Assembly (NCBI GenBank): GCA_017527435.1
Contig: JAFXQB010000005.1
Span: forward strand, 101,322-165,321
Origin: Salinivirgaceae bacterium
GTDB taxonomy: Bacteria; Bacteroidota; Bacteroidia; Bacteroidales; SZUA-534
Direction of reading: 5' to 3'
DNA: 64,000 nucleotides
Made by a program: the position numbers and the translations under genes
The notes under the pieces: model-generated
The model's input: only the letters and a program-made list of their open reading frames with translations
Database searches by the model: none
What the model was told of the DNA's origin: nothing
In this document: positions 1 through 8,734 of the stretch, piece by piece
Layout of the letters: each line of letters begins with the position of its first letter
Numbering within the stretch: the first letter of the stretch is position 1

Positions 1-423
1 GATTTTAAACGCGACGAGACGACACAGTACCGCCTGCTGGTTCCGGCTGGCACGCTCACCGACGTTTATGGTAACATCAACGACACTCTCAAGCAGGATT
101 TCAAAACACAGATGCGCGACTACTACAGCACGGTAGTTCTGAATATTGACAACGTGCCGTGCAACAATGCCATTGTGCAGCTGCTCGACACCAAAGAGAA
201 GGTGCTCGAAGAGTACACCATTGGTGCCGACACCACGCTCACCATCAACTATCTGGAACCGGGCTCATATCTTTGTAAAATGATTTGTGACGATAACCGC
301 AACGGCAAATGGGATACGGGTAATTTCAACCTGCGCCAACAGCCTGAACGTGTGTTCTATTTCGGTCAGATTATCGAGACCAAATCAAGCTGGGACATCG
401 AATACACCTGGAAAGTTGAGTAA
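1..423 (+). CDS. C-terminal part of a Bacteroidota secreted Ig-like-domain protein (5' end outside window)
   Basis: The reading frame is open from base 1 and ends at TAA 421-423, so only the last 140 residues are visible. The visible part has beta-rich sequence and a closing block containing D-D-N-R-N-G-K-W-D-T-G, then P-E-R-V-F-Y-F and a W-D-I-E-Y-T-W ending. This tail is typical of Bacteroidota envelope proteins carrying SbsA-like (Big_5) Ig domains, where a prealbumin-like fold closes the protein. The first Met in the visible frame (112) is internal, because coding sequence continues upstream of it. The stop overlaps the start of the next gene by one base (TAATG), which suggests translational coupling. 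The family is inferred from the tail only; the N-terminal domains cannot be seen. Confidence 0.7.
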   Translation, partial: DFKRDETTQYRLLVPAGTLTDVYGNINDTLKQDFKTQMRDYYSTVVLNIDNVPCNNAIVQLLDTKEKVLEEYTIGADTTLTINYLEPGSYLCKMICDDNRNGKWDTGNFNLRQQPERVFYFGQIIETKSSWDIEYTWKVE

Positions 424-1241
424 TGCGCCGAACGGTTGCCATATTGCTTTTTTTGTGCATGAGGGTTACCGGATACCCGCAGCCTACCTACACGTTCGGC
501 AAGTTCGTCGCTGGCGAGCGGTTTAAACTCGACATCTACTACAACTGGCAGTTCATTTGGCTCAACGCCGGATGGGTAACCTTCGAAATCCGCGATACAA
601 CCTGGAACGAAAAACCATTCTACCACCTTTTGAGTGAAGGTGCCACAAATCCGGGCTACGATTGGTTCTACAAGGTCCGCGACCGCTACGAAGCCATTGT
701 TGAACCGCAGACCTACACCCCGCACTGGTTCAGATGCAACACTTTGGAAGGCAGTTTTTGGGACCGCGAAGAAGTCCGGTTCAACTATAACGACAGCATT
801 GCCATTGTGGCAACCGAGAACGCCAAACGAGCTTTCAAAATCGATACACTGAAAGTAACACCAGCGATAACCGATTTGATTTCTGCCATATACATCTGCC
901 GCTCGATTGATTTTACAAAAATCGTCTATGGACAGAAGGTGCCCGTGCCGGTGATTGTGGGCAACAAAATCTACAACTTGTATTTCCGCTATCTGGGCAT
1001 CGAGCCTGTCACTACCCGCAACGGCGATACTTACCAATGCCGCAAATTTGCGGTGATGATGGTCGATGGCACCATCTTCAGTGGCGGTGAAGACCTTACA
1101 GCATGGATAACCGACGACCCCAACTGCGCACCAATAATGATGGAAGCAAAGATAGCTGTTGGCTCGGTAAAGGCTTTTCTTGTGGAAATGCGCGGCAACC
1201 GCTGGCCGTTGAAAAAGATTGAAGACAATAAAAAAGAGTAA
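423..1241 (+). CDS. DUF3108 domain-containing secreted protein
   Basis: The 272-residue product has a short N-terminal signal peptide (about residues 1-19, ending near GYPQ) followed by a single DUF3108 domain. Family features include F-V-A-G-E-R-F-K-L-D-I-Y-Y-N-W near the start, W-F-Y-K-V-R-D-R-Y-E in the middle and a late S-G-G-E-D-L-T-A-W-I-T-D-D. DUF3108 proteins are periplasmic or envelope-associated beta-sheet proteins of unknown role, and in Bacteroidota they often sit near Ig-like envelope proteins, as here. The start codon overlaps the upstream stop by one base. The gene ends 53 bp from the convergent tolC-like gene with no clear terminator between them. Confidence 0.8.
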   Translation: MRRTVAILLFLCMRVTGYPQPTYTFGKFVAGERFKLDIYYNWQFIWLNAGWVTFEIRDTTWNEKPFYHLLSEGATNPGYDWFYKVRDRYEAIVEPQTYTPHWFRCNTLEGSFWDREEVRFNYNDSIAIVATENAKRAFKIDTLKVTPAITDLISAIYICRSIDFTKIVYGQKVPVPVIVGNKIYNLYFRYLGIEPVTTRNGDTYQCRKFAVMMVDGTIFSGGEDLTAWITDDPNCAPIMMEAKIAVGSVKAFLVEMRGNRWPLKKIEDNKKE

Positions 1242-1294
1242 AGACAAAACCCGCCTTCACTCTTTATTCTTTCTACCATAAGCAAAACTGTCGC

Positions 1295-2617
1295 TTAAAT
1301 CTTCAACTCTCTTCCGTAGTAGAAATCCAGAATCTTCATTCTGAACAGATACTCGTACTTGGCCTGGATGAAGGTTGACTGCGCCTGTGCAAGGCGGTTT
1401 TTGGCTTCGTTGAACTCGAGCGGTGTCACAATGCCCAAATCGAATTTCTCTTTCACATAGCGGAACGACTCGTCGGCGCTGCTCACGGCTTTCTGGCTCG
1501 ACTCGTAGCGCTTCAGGGCGGCCTGCGCGTTCACATACACTTGCTGAATCTCTTTCAAAAGTGTGTTTTTGGCCTGTTGCAGTTCGAGTTGTGAGTTCTG
1601 ATAGTTCAACTTGCTGTTTTTCACGTTTGTGCGGGCTTGCCAACCGTTGAAAATCGGAATGTTCAGCGACAAGCCGATGCTCTTGCTGCCGTGAAGGTCG
1701 AGCTGGTCGCTCAACGACGGGTTATCTATTCCCGACATTTTGTAGTAACTGTTGCTGTAGCCCGCACTGGCGCTCAACGACGGGTACTGCTGCGCCCGTG
1801 CCACGGCAATCTGGCGGTCGGCACTCTCAACGGCCAACTCACGACTCTTAATCTCGGGCCGCTCCTCAACGGCGTGCTCATAAATCGTGTCAACCGACAG
1901 CAGAGTGGCTGCCACCTGGTCAAAATCGATGTCGGGCACTGCAATGTCGAACTCATCGCTCACGGGCAGTTCGAGCAGTTGCTGCAGTGTTATCTTCGAG
2001 ATTAACAGCGAGTTCTCGCGGTTGGTAACGTCCAGTTCCTCCTGCGCGGCCTGCGACTCGGTCTCGAGCAGTTTGCCGGCGGCCAGCGTTCCGGACTCCA
2101 CCTGCTGGCGGTTGGTCTCAATCTGCGCGCGCGTCAGCTCGAGCTGCTCCTGCGATGTGGCCAGCAGCTCCTTGTTCAGCAGCACATCAAGGTAAGCCGA
2201 TGTAATGTTCAGCGACATATTGTTCTTGGCCTGCTCCAGATTCTGCAAAGCCGCTTCGTAATTGAGTTTGCTCACTTTTATCTGGTTGTATTTCGACAGA
2301 CCGTTGAACAGCGTCATATTGGCCGAGATGTGGCCCGATGTCGACGATGAGTTGTTATTGACAAAGGTATTGTCGCTACCCGTCGACTGACCGAACGAGT
2401 ACGACTGGCTCAACCCCGCATTCACGCTTGGCAGCACGCTCAAGCGCGTCTGCTCATACGAGTTTTGATGTTGCTCAACGTTCAGTTGCTGCTGCTTGAT
2501 TGTGATATTGTTCTCGACAGCGTGGTTGATGCACTGCTCCAGAGTCCACGGCTCCTGCGCTCCGGCCGTTGCGGCCCCCATTATCGCGGCAAATGCCAAT
2601 ATTGCTGACTTTTTCAT
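1295..2617 (-). CDS. TolC-family outer membrane efflux protein
   Basis: This 440-residue outer membrane channel subunit has a signal peptide (residues 1-20, cleaved after ATAGA) and two outer-membrane-efflux-protein repeats, about residues 25-215 and 235-430. Each is built of long coiled helices rich in Q, N and A, with the usual W-T-L-E-Q-C-I-N-H-A-V-E opening. The family forms trimeric tunnels that connect a periplasmic adaptor to the outside. It is the last gene of a five-gene minus-strand cluster: ATPase, two permeases, HlyD-type adaptor, TolC. The 193 bp gap before it could hold its own promoter or an mRNA processing site. The substrate is unknown. Confidence 0.93.
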   Translation of the reverse strand: MKKSAILAFAAIMGAATAGAQEPWTLEQCINHAVENNITIKQQQLNVEQHQNSYEQTRLSVLPSVNAGLSQSYSFGQSTGSDNTFVNNNSSSTSGHISANMTLFNGLSKYNQIKVSKLNYEAALQNLEQAKNNMSLNITSAYLDVLLNKELLATSQEQLELTRAQIETNRQQVESGTLAAGKLLETESQAAQEELDVTNRENSLLISKITLQQLLELPVSDEFDIAVPDIDFDQVAATLLSVDTIYEHAVEERPEIKSRELAVESADRQIAVARAQQYPSLSASAGYSNSYYKMSGIDNPSLSDQLDLHGSKSIGLSLNIPIFNGWQARTNVKNSKLNYQNSQLELQQAKNTLLKEIQQVYVNAQAALKRYESSQKAVSSADESFRYVKEKFDLGIVTPLEFNEAKNRLAQAQSTFIQAKYEYLFRMKILDFYYGRELKI

Positions 2618-2810
2618 TGTTGATTTTCGATTTTTAATTTCTGATTAATTGAACGCAGATGACACAGATTTAACTGATTTTAAGGATTTTTCTCTAACCG
2701 ATTTCACCCGATTCTATCCGATGAACTGACGCGATGAATCGTGTTCTTACCAACACCTAAAACCATTCTGTTTACACCTATATGCCTTATTCATTGTTAA
2801 TTGTTAATTC
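2618..2810. repeat. AT-rich intergenic low-complexity spacer
   Basis: This gap between the adaptor and tolC-like genes contains no open frame of note. It holds short iterated words such as GATTTT, TTAATTT, and ATTGTTAATTGTTAATTCC near 2795-2815. The same TTAATTG words recur at 3928-3958 and 5340-5390 in other gaps of this operon. No promoter matching TTTG-N19-TAnnTTTG was found on the minus strand. Confidence 0.5.
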
Positions 2811-3914
2811 CTAATTAATCTTCAAGTTCCCTTTGATTTGGTCGTTCCAGTCGAGTCCGCTCTTTATTTCGATGTTGATTCCGTCCGACGAGCCAATCTC
2901 TACAAACCGGCGCTCGAAGCGTTGCGGCATTTCGGTTGAGTCGCTCACCAGCACATTCACAAACGAGCTGTCGTTCTCGAAGAAGAGCAGACCTTCCGAT
3001 ATGGCCATTACGCTGTCGCGACGGTCGAGAATGATGTTGGCGTTGGCGCTGTAGCCCGCGCGAATGAACTTGCCCTCTTGTAGCTGCACCTTGGCTTTGA
3101 TGTCGAACTGCACGGCGCCGTTCTGCTCAACGCCTTTTGGCGAGATGTACTCAAGAACAGCGTCGTAGTGCGTGTCGATGATGGCGCCGATGGTCAGGTC
3201 CAGATGCATTCCCTCGTGGATTTTTCCAACCTCGGTCTCGTCAATCTTGCCCTCGAAAATCATATCGCCCATATCGGCCACCACGGCGATGGTGGTGCCG
3301 TCGTTGAAGGTGTTCGACTGCGTGACGCTGTTGCCCTCTTTGATTGGCACGTCGATAATCATTCCGTTGATGGTTGAGCGGATGAGCGTGTTGGTGGTGT
3401 TCTGCGCCTTTTTGCTCACACCGTCTTTAATGATTTCAAGGTTGCTCTGCGCGTTGTTGTAGTTTTCAAGTGCCTGATTATATGACAGTTCAGCCTTCTG
3501 ATAGTCTTGGTCCGAAATCACGTGCTTCTCATAGAGCTGTTTCTGACGGTTGAAGTTGATGGTCTCGTTGTCGAGATTCAGTTTCTGCATTTTCACCTGC
3601 GATTCGGCCGAGTTAAGTGATTGAACGTCAGGGATAATCTTCACTTTTGCAATCACTTGGCCTTCCTTCACCATTGAGCCGGCCTCGAAATAAATCTCTT
3701 GCACAATGCCCGACACCTGCGGCTTGATAGGTATCTCCTTGCGCGGCACAATCGAGCCGGTGGCCATTGTCTGATTTACAATGTTGGTTTTCTGTGGTTT
3801 CTCAATGTTGTAAACCTCCGGCTCCTTCTTGGTTTTATTGGCCAGGAACACTATTGTGCCCACAAACAGCACAATCACAAAAATCAGTGTCAGAATCTTA
3901 AAAAACTTTTTCAT
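2811..3914 (-). CDS. HlyD/MacA-type periplasmic adaptor of a tripartite efflux system
   Basis: The 367-residue membrane fusion protein has one N-terminal anchor helix (about 6-26), then a biotinyl-lipoyl-like half motif (about 53-93, with P-Q-V-S-G-I-V and G-x-M-V-K-E-G-Q-V-I-A). A coiled-coil hairpin (about 95-165) follows, then the second lipoyl half and a beta-barrel domain. The family links an inner membrane ABC pump to a TolC channel. It lies between an ABC permease gene and the tolC-like gene on the same strand, which fits a MacAB-TolC-like pump. Length and domain order are normal for the family. Confidence 0.92.
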   Translation of the reverse strand: MKKFFKILTLIFVIVLFVGTIVFLANKTKKEPEVYNIEKPQKTNIVNQTMATGSIVPRKEIPIKPQVSGIVQEIYFEAGSMVKEGQVIAKVKIIPDVQSLNSAESQVKMQKLNLDNETINFNRQKQLYEKHVISDQDYQKAELSYNQALENYNNAQSNLEIIKDGVSKKAQNTTNTLIRSTINGMIIDVPIKEGNSVTQSNTFNDGTTIAVVADMGDMIFEGKIDETEVGKIHEGMHLDLTIGAIIDTHYDAVLEYISPKGVEQNGAVQFDIKAKVQLQEGKFIRAGYSANANIILDRRDSVMAISEGLLFFENDSSFVNVLVSDSTEMPQRFERRFVEIGSSDGINIEIKSGLDWNDQIKGNLKIN

Positions 3915-3969
3915 ACTCTTATATTTAATTGTTAATTGTTCATTATTAATTAATTATCCGTTTTCCAAT

Positions 3970-5214
3970 TTACTCCTCCCTAATCGCGTCAATCGGTTTG
4001 ATTTTGACGGCGCGCATTGCGGGCAGAAGGCCAGCCAGGGCACCGCACATGACCAAAATGGTAAGGCAGACGAGCCCCACGCTCAAGTTGATGCCGGGAT
4101 TCATAAAGATGCTGTTGTCGCTCGATGCGAGAATCACACCCAATCCCTCGTTGATTAGCACGCCCAGCACCAGTCCAAGGTATCCGGCCACCACTGTCAG
4201 CAGCACCGACTCGGTTATTATCTGGCGAATGATGTTGCCCGGTGTGGCTCCCAGAGCACGTTTGATACCAATCTCCTGCGTGCGTTCCTTCACAATCACC
4301 AACATAATGTTGCTGATACCAATAACTCCGGCCAACAGTGTGCCCAGGCCTACAAGCCAGATGAGCAAATCGACACCGAGAAAAAGGTTGGTTATCTGCT
4401 TGAAAGTTTTGTTTAGGTTCTCGTGGCTTAATGCCTCGTTATCGTCGGGCGAAACGTCTTTGTGGCGGCTGCGGATGAAACGCATAACCTCCGCCTCAAC
4501 GTCGCCGATGTCGTGGTCGGCTGGGGCACCAATAATAAGCATACCCACGTTGTCGCCCAAATTGTAAGTTTGCTGCATTGTGCTGAAAGGGAGACGGACG
4601 GCCGTTTCGTAATTGAACCCAATGCCTACACCCTTACCACTGTATGCCCCTACCACTTTGTAATAGACACCAGACAAACTGATGTTTTTGCCTAACGGGT
4701 CCTCGCCGTTGGGGAACAACTCTTCACGCACACGCGGTCCAATCACGCAAACTTTACGCCGCTGCAGAATATCCATTTCGTTGATATAGCGGCCACATTC
4801 TAACTTTATATACTCAACTTTGGTGGTGATTGGATACTCACCCACTACCGAACACTCCGATGTGCGCAGGTTGTAGGATGCACCGCCGCCGCTCCACCTT
4901 GTGATACGCGGCACAATGTAAAGTTCGGGGTATTGCTTGTTGAGTGCCACAACGTCGCTGTTTTTGAAGTTCCACCAGTGGTTGCGTCTGAATCCGCCGT
5001 AGGGAATTGTTGTATTATTTGTCCACAACAATGTGGTGTTTTTGGCCACATTGCTGTACTGCGCCAAAACACCATTCCGCAAGCCGTTGCCTGCTCCGGC
5101 CAGCGTTATCAGCATAAACAATCCCCAAAACACACCAAACGCCGTCAGAATCGAACGCGTCCGGTTCTTGCTAATTGCCTGCCAAATCTCCTTATATAAC
5201 TCTCTGTCGAACAT
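3970..5214 (-). CDS. MacB-type ABC transporter permease (downstream paralogue)
   Basis: The product has 414 residues. An N-terminal transmembrane helix (about 20-42) precedes a large periplasmic MacB_PCD-like domain (about 45-270), and three C-terminal helices (about 285-400) form the FtsX-like domain. The latter contains G-I-S-N-I-M-L-V-I-V-K-E-R-T-Q-E-I-G-I-K-R-A-L-G-A, the coupling motif of this family, and the protein ends in A-I-R-E-E. Such permeases couple ATP hydrolysis in the cytoplasm to mechanical work in the periplasm. The ATPase is a separate gene at 6643-7347. The gene is paralogous to 5390-6655, so the pump may use a heterodimer of permeases. Confidence 0.93.
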   Translation of the reverse strand: MFDRELYKEIWQAISKNRTRSILTAFGVFWGLFMLITLAGAGNGLRNGVLAQYSNVAKNTTLLWTNNTTIPYGGFRRNHWWNFKNSDVVALNKQYPELYIVPRITRWSGGGASYNLRTSECSVVGEYPITTKVEYIKLECGRYINEMDILQRRKVCVIGPRVREELFPNGEDPLGKNISLSGVYYKVVGAYSGKGVGIGFNYETAVRLPFSTMQQTYNLGDNVGMLIIGAPADHDIGDVEAEVMRFIRSRHKDVSPDDNEALSHENLNKTFKQITNLFLGVDLLIWLVGLGTLLAGVIGISNIMLVIVKERTQEIGIKRALGATPGNIIRQIITESVLLTVVAGYLGLVLGVLINEGLGVILASSDNSIFMNPGINLSVGLVCLTILVMCGALAGLLPAMRAVKIKPIDAIREE

Positions 5215-5389
5215 TGTCGTTTAAAAGTTTAGTGTTTAGAGTTGAGATGTTTAGTTTTAAGTTTTAAGTTTTAAGTTTAAAGTTTAGAAGTTTAGACGCT
5301 TCGCTGTTTAGTTTAAACTTTCTCAACTTCCTTTCCTTTGCTAATTGTTAATTGTTAATTCCTAATTCCTAAATATTAACTCCTAACTC
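5215..5389. repeat. Tandem AT-rich heptamer-like repeats between the two permease genes
   Basis: The gap is almost entirely iterated short words: several AGTTTTA/AGTTTAA units at about 5224-5315, and CTAATTGTTAATTGTTAATTC followed by TCCTAATTCCTAA at about 5340-5390. Similar tracts with other unit sequences fill other gaps in this window. There is no open frame, and no promoter could be recognised. Confidence 0.6.
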
Positions 5390-6655
5390 CTATTCGTATC
5401 TCAACGCCTCAATCGGCTTAATCCGTGCCGCTTTCAGGGAAGGGATGAGTCCGGCAATGGTGCCGCATATAACGAGCAGAACCGTTGCTCCGATGGCGAT
5501 GCCAATGTCGGCGTTCGGGTTCAGAAACGTTACCGCATTGCCCGCCTCGTTGGCGGCTGCAAGCTTGTCGGCGACAATTTGGTCGTTGATGTAGTCCACA
5601 ACTTCCATAACAAACACACCAAACACCATTCCAAAGTAACCAGCTATGGTTGTGATAGTTATGGCCTCCGAGATAACCAAGCTCACCACCGAACCGGGCC
5701 GTGCTCCAAGCGCCTTGCGGATGCCAATCTCGCGGGTGCGCTCCTTAACCACAATCATCATAATGTTGCTCACGCCCACAATGCCCGAAATGAGTGTGCC
5801 GATGCCTATCATCCAAATGAATATGCTGATTCCGTTAAATAGTTTCTGCGTATCTTGATAATCCTCAAGGCCGTCGTAGATGTAAACCGCCGAACGGTCG
5901 TCGGGATTGAACTGGTGCAGAGCTGCCATTTTTTTACGTATCTGATTAACAAGCTCTTGATTCTGCTCGACAGTGTTGCCTGGTTTCGAAGTCATTTGGA
6001 CCCACGAAAACTCGTTGCGGCCACCACGTAGCATACGCGCCGTGCTGAACGGGATATACACGTTGCGGTTGTCCCACTGGTAGTCGCTGTAAACGCCCAC
6101 CACAAGGAACATAGAGTTGTTGATTTTTATGTACTGCCCAAGCGGGTCGCTGTCGGGAAAGACGGTTTTCACCACATCGGTGCCAATGGCTGCTACCTTG
6201 CGCTTCAGACGCACGTCGGTATCGTTTATGAACCGGCCCGACGTTATTTTCAGATTCTCGCTCACCTCGATTGACGGATAAACGCCGCGTGTCGAGAAAC
6301 TGCCGTAGTTGGCGCCGTTGCTCACACTTGAGCTCCACATCGATATTATGGGCGATATGGTGGCAAGGCCGACAACATTTTCAAGAAGGTCGATGTCGCG
6401 GTTGTCAAACTGAATCCGGCGGTTCTTTTTCAAACCATTGTATTCCATACTGGTGCGTCCGCCATCAATGCTCATATAGTTGGTGACGTCTCTCTCAAAA
6501 TTCGTCATCACGGCGTTTTTCAAGCCGTTGCCTGAACCCAGCAGAACAATCAAAATAAAGATTCCCCAAGCCACGCTGAAAGCGGTGAGTACGGTGCGCA
6601 GCTTGTTTTTGCGCATCGTCGAGAAAATCTCCTGCCATTTGTCTATATCAAACAT
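5390..6655 (-). CDS. MacB-type ABC transporter permease (upstream paralogue)
   Basis: This 421-residue protein has the same plan as its neighbour: an N-terminal helix (about 20-42, W-G-I-F-I-L-I-V-L-L-G-S-G-N-G-L), a periplasmic MacB_PCD-like domain, and three C-terminal helices. The coupling motif is G-V-S-N-I-M-M-I-V-V-K-E-R-T-R-E-I-G-I-R-K-A-L-G-A, and the end is P-I-E-A-L-R-Y-E. Its start overlaps the 3' end of the ATPase gene by 13 bases, so the two are translationally coupled. It probably forms the membrane part of an efflux or envelope-stress pump with the second permease, the HlyD-type adaptor and the TolC-type protein. Confidence 0.93.
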   Translation of the reverse strand: MFDIDKWQEIFSTMRKNKLRTVLTAFSVAWGIFILIVLLGSGNGLKNAVMTNFERDVTNYMSIDGGRTSMEYNGLKKNRRIQFDNRDIDLLENVVGLATISPIISMWSSSVSNGANYGSFSTRGVYPSIEVSENLKITSGRFINDTDVRLKRKVAAIGTDVVKTVFPDSDPLGQYIKINNSMFLVVGVYSDYQWDNRNVYIPFSTARMLRGGRNEFSWVQMTSKPGNTVEQNQELVNQIRKKMAALHQFNPDDRSAVYIYDGLEDYQDTQKLFNGISIFIWMIGIGTLISGIVGVSNIMMIVVKERTREIGIRKALGARPGSVVSLVISEAITITTIAGYFGMVFGVFVMEVVDYINDQIVADKLAAANEAGNAVTFLNPNADIGIAIGATVLLVICGTIAGLIPSLKAARIKPIEALRYE

Positions 6656-7347
6656 TCGCGGGCAATTTTTATCTGGTTTTTAGTATCCGACTCAATAACG
6701 CCGTCTTTCAGAAAGACAGTGCGGTTGGTCATATCGGCAATGTCACGCTCGTGGGTTACGATGATGATGGTCTTGCCCTCGCGGTTCACCTCCTGCAGAA
6801 GGTCCATCACCTCGTACGATGTGCGAGTGTCAAGCGCACCTGTGGGTTCGTCGGCCAGAATCACCTTGGGGTTGGCAATGAGCGCCCGCGCAATGGCAAT
6901 GCGCTGCTTCTGTCCGCCCGAAAGCTCGTTGGGCATATGCTCGGCGTGAGTGGCCAGCCCCACGCGCTCCAGATACTCATAGGCAATCTGGTTGCGCTTT
7001 TTGCGGTTAACACCTTGATAATAAAGCGGAAGCGCCACGTTCTCGAGCGCATTTTTGAAAGCTATCAGGTTAAACTGCTGGAAGACAAACCCCAACATTC
7101 GATTGCGGAAGGCTGCGGCGCGCTTCTCGCTCATATTGCGAACCAGCTCGCCGCCAAGGTGGTAGGTACCCTCATCGTAGTTGTCCAGGATGCCCAGAAT
7201 GTTGAGCAGCGTCGATTTGCCGCTACCCGAACTGCCCATAATCGATACCAGCTCGCCCTCGGCAACGCTCAAGTTTATGCCCTTCAATACGTGCAGCGGC
7301 TCGCCTCCGGTGAAATACGATTTATGCAGATTTTCTATTTGTATCAT
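6643..7347 (-). CDS. ABC transporter ATP-binding protein of the MacB/LolD class
   Basis: The 234-residue nucleotide-binding subunit shows Walker A G-S-S-G-S-G-K-S-T at 38-46, a Q-loop near F-V-F-Q-Q-F-N-L (about 87-94), signature L-S-G-G-Q at 142-146, Walker B V-I-L-A-D-E-P at 162-168, and a switch His in I-I-V-T-H-E. This arrangement is that of the MacB/LolD/FtsE group, which powers permeases with one large periplasmic domain. It is the first gene of the pump cluster. No clear promoter was seen in the 154 bp upstream, although that gap is AT-rich. Confidence 0.95.
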   Translation of the reverse strand: MIQIENLHKSYFTGGEPLHVLKGINLSVAEGELVSIMGSSGSGKSTLLNILGILDNYDEGTYHLGGELVRNMSEKRAAAFRNRMLGFVFQQFNLIAFKNALENVALPLYYQGVNRKKRNQIAYEYLERVGLATHAEHMPNELSGGQKQRIAIARALIANPKVILADEPTGALDTRTSYEVMDLLQEVNREGKTIIIVTHERDIADMTNRTVFLKDGVIESDTKNQIKIARECLI

Positions 7348-7451
7348 TGCTTTTTTTCAATTTTACACAACATATAGACTGTGAAAAGTGAGCAATGTTA
7401 CAAAAAAAAGTGATTTTTTTTGGAAAACGGCGAACCATACTAGAGGTAAAG

Positions 7452-7475
7452 AGAAAGAATTCGTCTGAATTCTTT
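7452..7475 (-). terminator. Hairpin after the 7502-8512 gene
   Basis: A perfect 9-bp stem (AAAGAATTC at 7454-7462 and GAATTCTTT at 7467-7475) closes a 4-base loop. It lies 27 bp past the stop of the minus-strand gene 7502-8512. The run of T on that strand is weak, so termination is only probable. Confidence 0.4.
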
Positions 7476-7501
7476 GCTCATTACTCTCAACACATAAAAC
7501 C

Positions 7502-8512
7502 CTATTTATAATAACTCTTCAGGTTCCGCTCAAACAGTTTCTTGTTGATGGCGTTCACCTGGCGGATGACACCCTGCATAAGCTGCATACGCTGGTCAAT
7601 CTCGTCGGCGCTGAGTGTTTCCTGCTGATTGAAAACCACATTGTCAATCTTATATCCTTCGTGGTCGAGTGTCATTGCCACGGCCGCGCCAAAATCGTCG
7701 AAGATAATGACCGAAGGCAGGCTGTTCATCGAGTATTTCATAATGGACCGCGACACTGCGCCCTGGATGAGCGAAATCTGGTCCAGACCAAGATAGTTGG
7801 CGCTCACCAGCAGACGAATCATATCAATGATGGCCACTTTGTTGGTCTCGCCGTCGGCCTTCAGCTGCTCATACTGCTTTTGATTGGTGCCAAGAAAAAG
7901 GTCGATGAACGATTTGGGCAGCAGTTGCATATCGCCCAACTCGCCGTTCTTCTGTTTGGTAAGATATTCTTTCTGAGCAAGTTTCTGATTGTCGGGAAAG
8001 TAATATTTCCAGTTTTTGGTGCGTCGGTACGACTCGGTCATCGGTTTCGGCTTCCAGTTCGACTCGGGCCGGCGGTAGAATGGCGACCAAAGGTTCAGAC
8101 TTTTCGACTCCAAGCTGTAAATCAGGCAATTGATGAAATGAATATATCCACCGCCAATCTCGCCGTGCAGGGCGCTCCATAGCGTTTTTGCACGCACGGT
8201 GTCGGAAAATTTCAGTGCGGCAGCTGTATCCCCATCAAAACTTTCGAGCTTCTTGTTTTTCAGCGCGTCAACAAACTCGGGGTCGAGCGTGACGGGATAG
8301 TAGGTCACTTCTTCCGACCCGACGGCCATCTGCGGCATTGTTGATGTTGAGTGGTAAAGTCCGCGCACATCGAGAATTGATGTTGAGTCGTTGCTGAATG
8401 TGATGTGGATGTTGAAATCGGCGCCCCACCGCATCGACGAAATCCCGTTGCGCTGCGCCGTGGCCGTTGCGGCAAGCGCAATGCAAAATATTGATATGAA
8501 AGCTTTTCTCAT
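7502..8512 (-). CDS. Secreted protein of unknown function
   Basis: I do not recognise a named family. The 336-residue product has a clear signal peptide (residues 1-19, ending ATATAQ) and no later membrane helix. Most of the rest is soluble and mixed alpha/beta, with aromatic-rich stretches such as W-K-P-K-P-M-T-E-S-Y-R-R-T-K-N-W-K-Y-Y-F-P at about 152-172. A basic, aromatic C-terminus ends K-S-Y-Y-K. It resembles conserved hypothetical periplasmic proteins of Bacteroidales. It sits upstream of the pump ATPase on the same strand, with a hairpin and a 154 bp gap between, so it is probably transcribed separately. A -7 candidate lies at 8538-8545. Confidence 0.75.
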   Translation of the reverse strand: MRKAFISIFCIALAATATAQRNGISSMRWGADFNIHITFSNDSTSILDVRGLYHSTSTMPQMAVGSEEVTYYPVTLDPEFVDALKNKKLESFDGDTAAALKFSDTVRAKTLWSALHGEIGGGYIHFINCLIYSLESKSLNLWSPFYRRPESNWKPKPMTESYRRTKNWKYYFPDNQKLAQKEYLTKQKNGELGDMQLLPKSFIDLFLGTNQKQYEQLKADGETNKVAIIDMIRLLVSANYLGLDQISLIQGAVSRSIMKYSMNSLPSVIIFDDFGAAVAMTLDHEGYKIDNVVFNQQETLSADEIDQRMQLMQGVIRQVNAINKKLFERNLKSYYK

Positions 8513-8537
8513 AATTTCAAAATCTTATTTCCGACCC

Positions 8538-8545
8538 CAAAAATA
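8538..8545 (-). promoter_or_regulatory. -7 box TATTTTTG for the 7502-8512 gene
   Basis: On the minus strand these bases read TATTTTTG, which matches the Bacteroidota -7 form TAnnTTTG, 26 bp upstream of the start at 8512. No good TTTG was found at the -33 distance. Confidence 0.4.
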
Positions 8546-8660
8546 CTCGGCTTATCGCGAAAGCGGCACCTACGAGAAAAGAAGTTATTTACAATGGGCG
8601 GTGAGTTTTTTTCGGATGGCACCAATTTGTCTGCCACCCAATTTATTTTTGCGTTTTCAG

Positions 8661-8693
8661 TTTGCGTTAATTACTTTTATCGCCTTATTTTAG
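8661..8693 (+). promoter_or_regulatory. Possible transketolase promoter
   Basis: TTTG at 8661-8664 is followed 21 bases later by TATTTTAG (8686-8693), a partial match to TAnnTTTG. This would give a leader of about 35 bases before the ATG at 8735. A better -7 word, TATTTTTG (8644-8651), lacks a -33 partner at the right spacing. Confidence 0.35.
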
Positions 8694-8734
8694 AAACGAA
8701 CGATATTTGATATTCTAAACTTAAATAACAGAAA

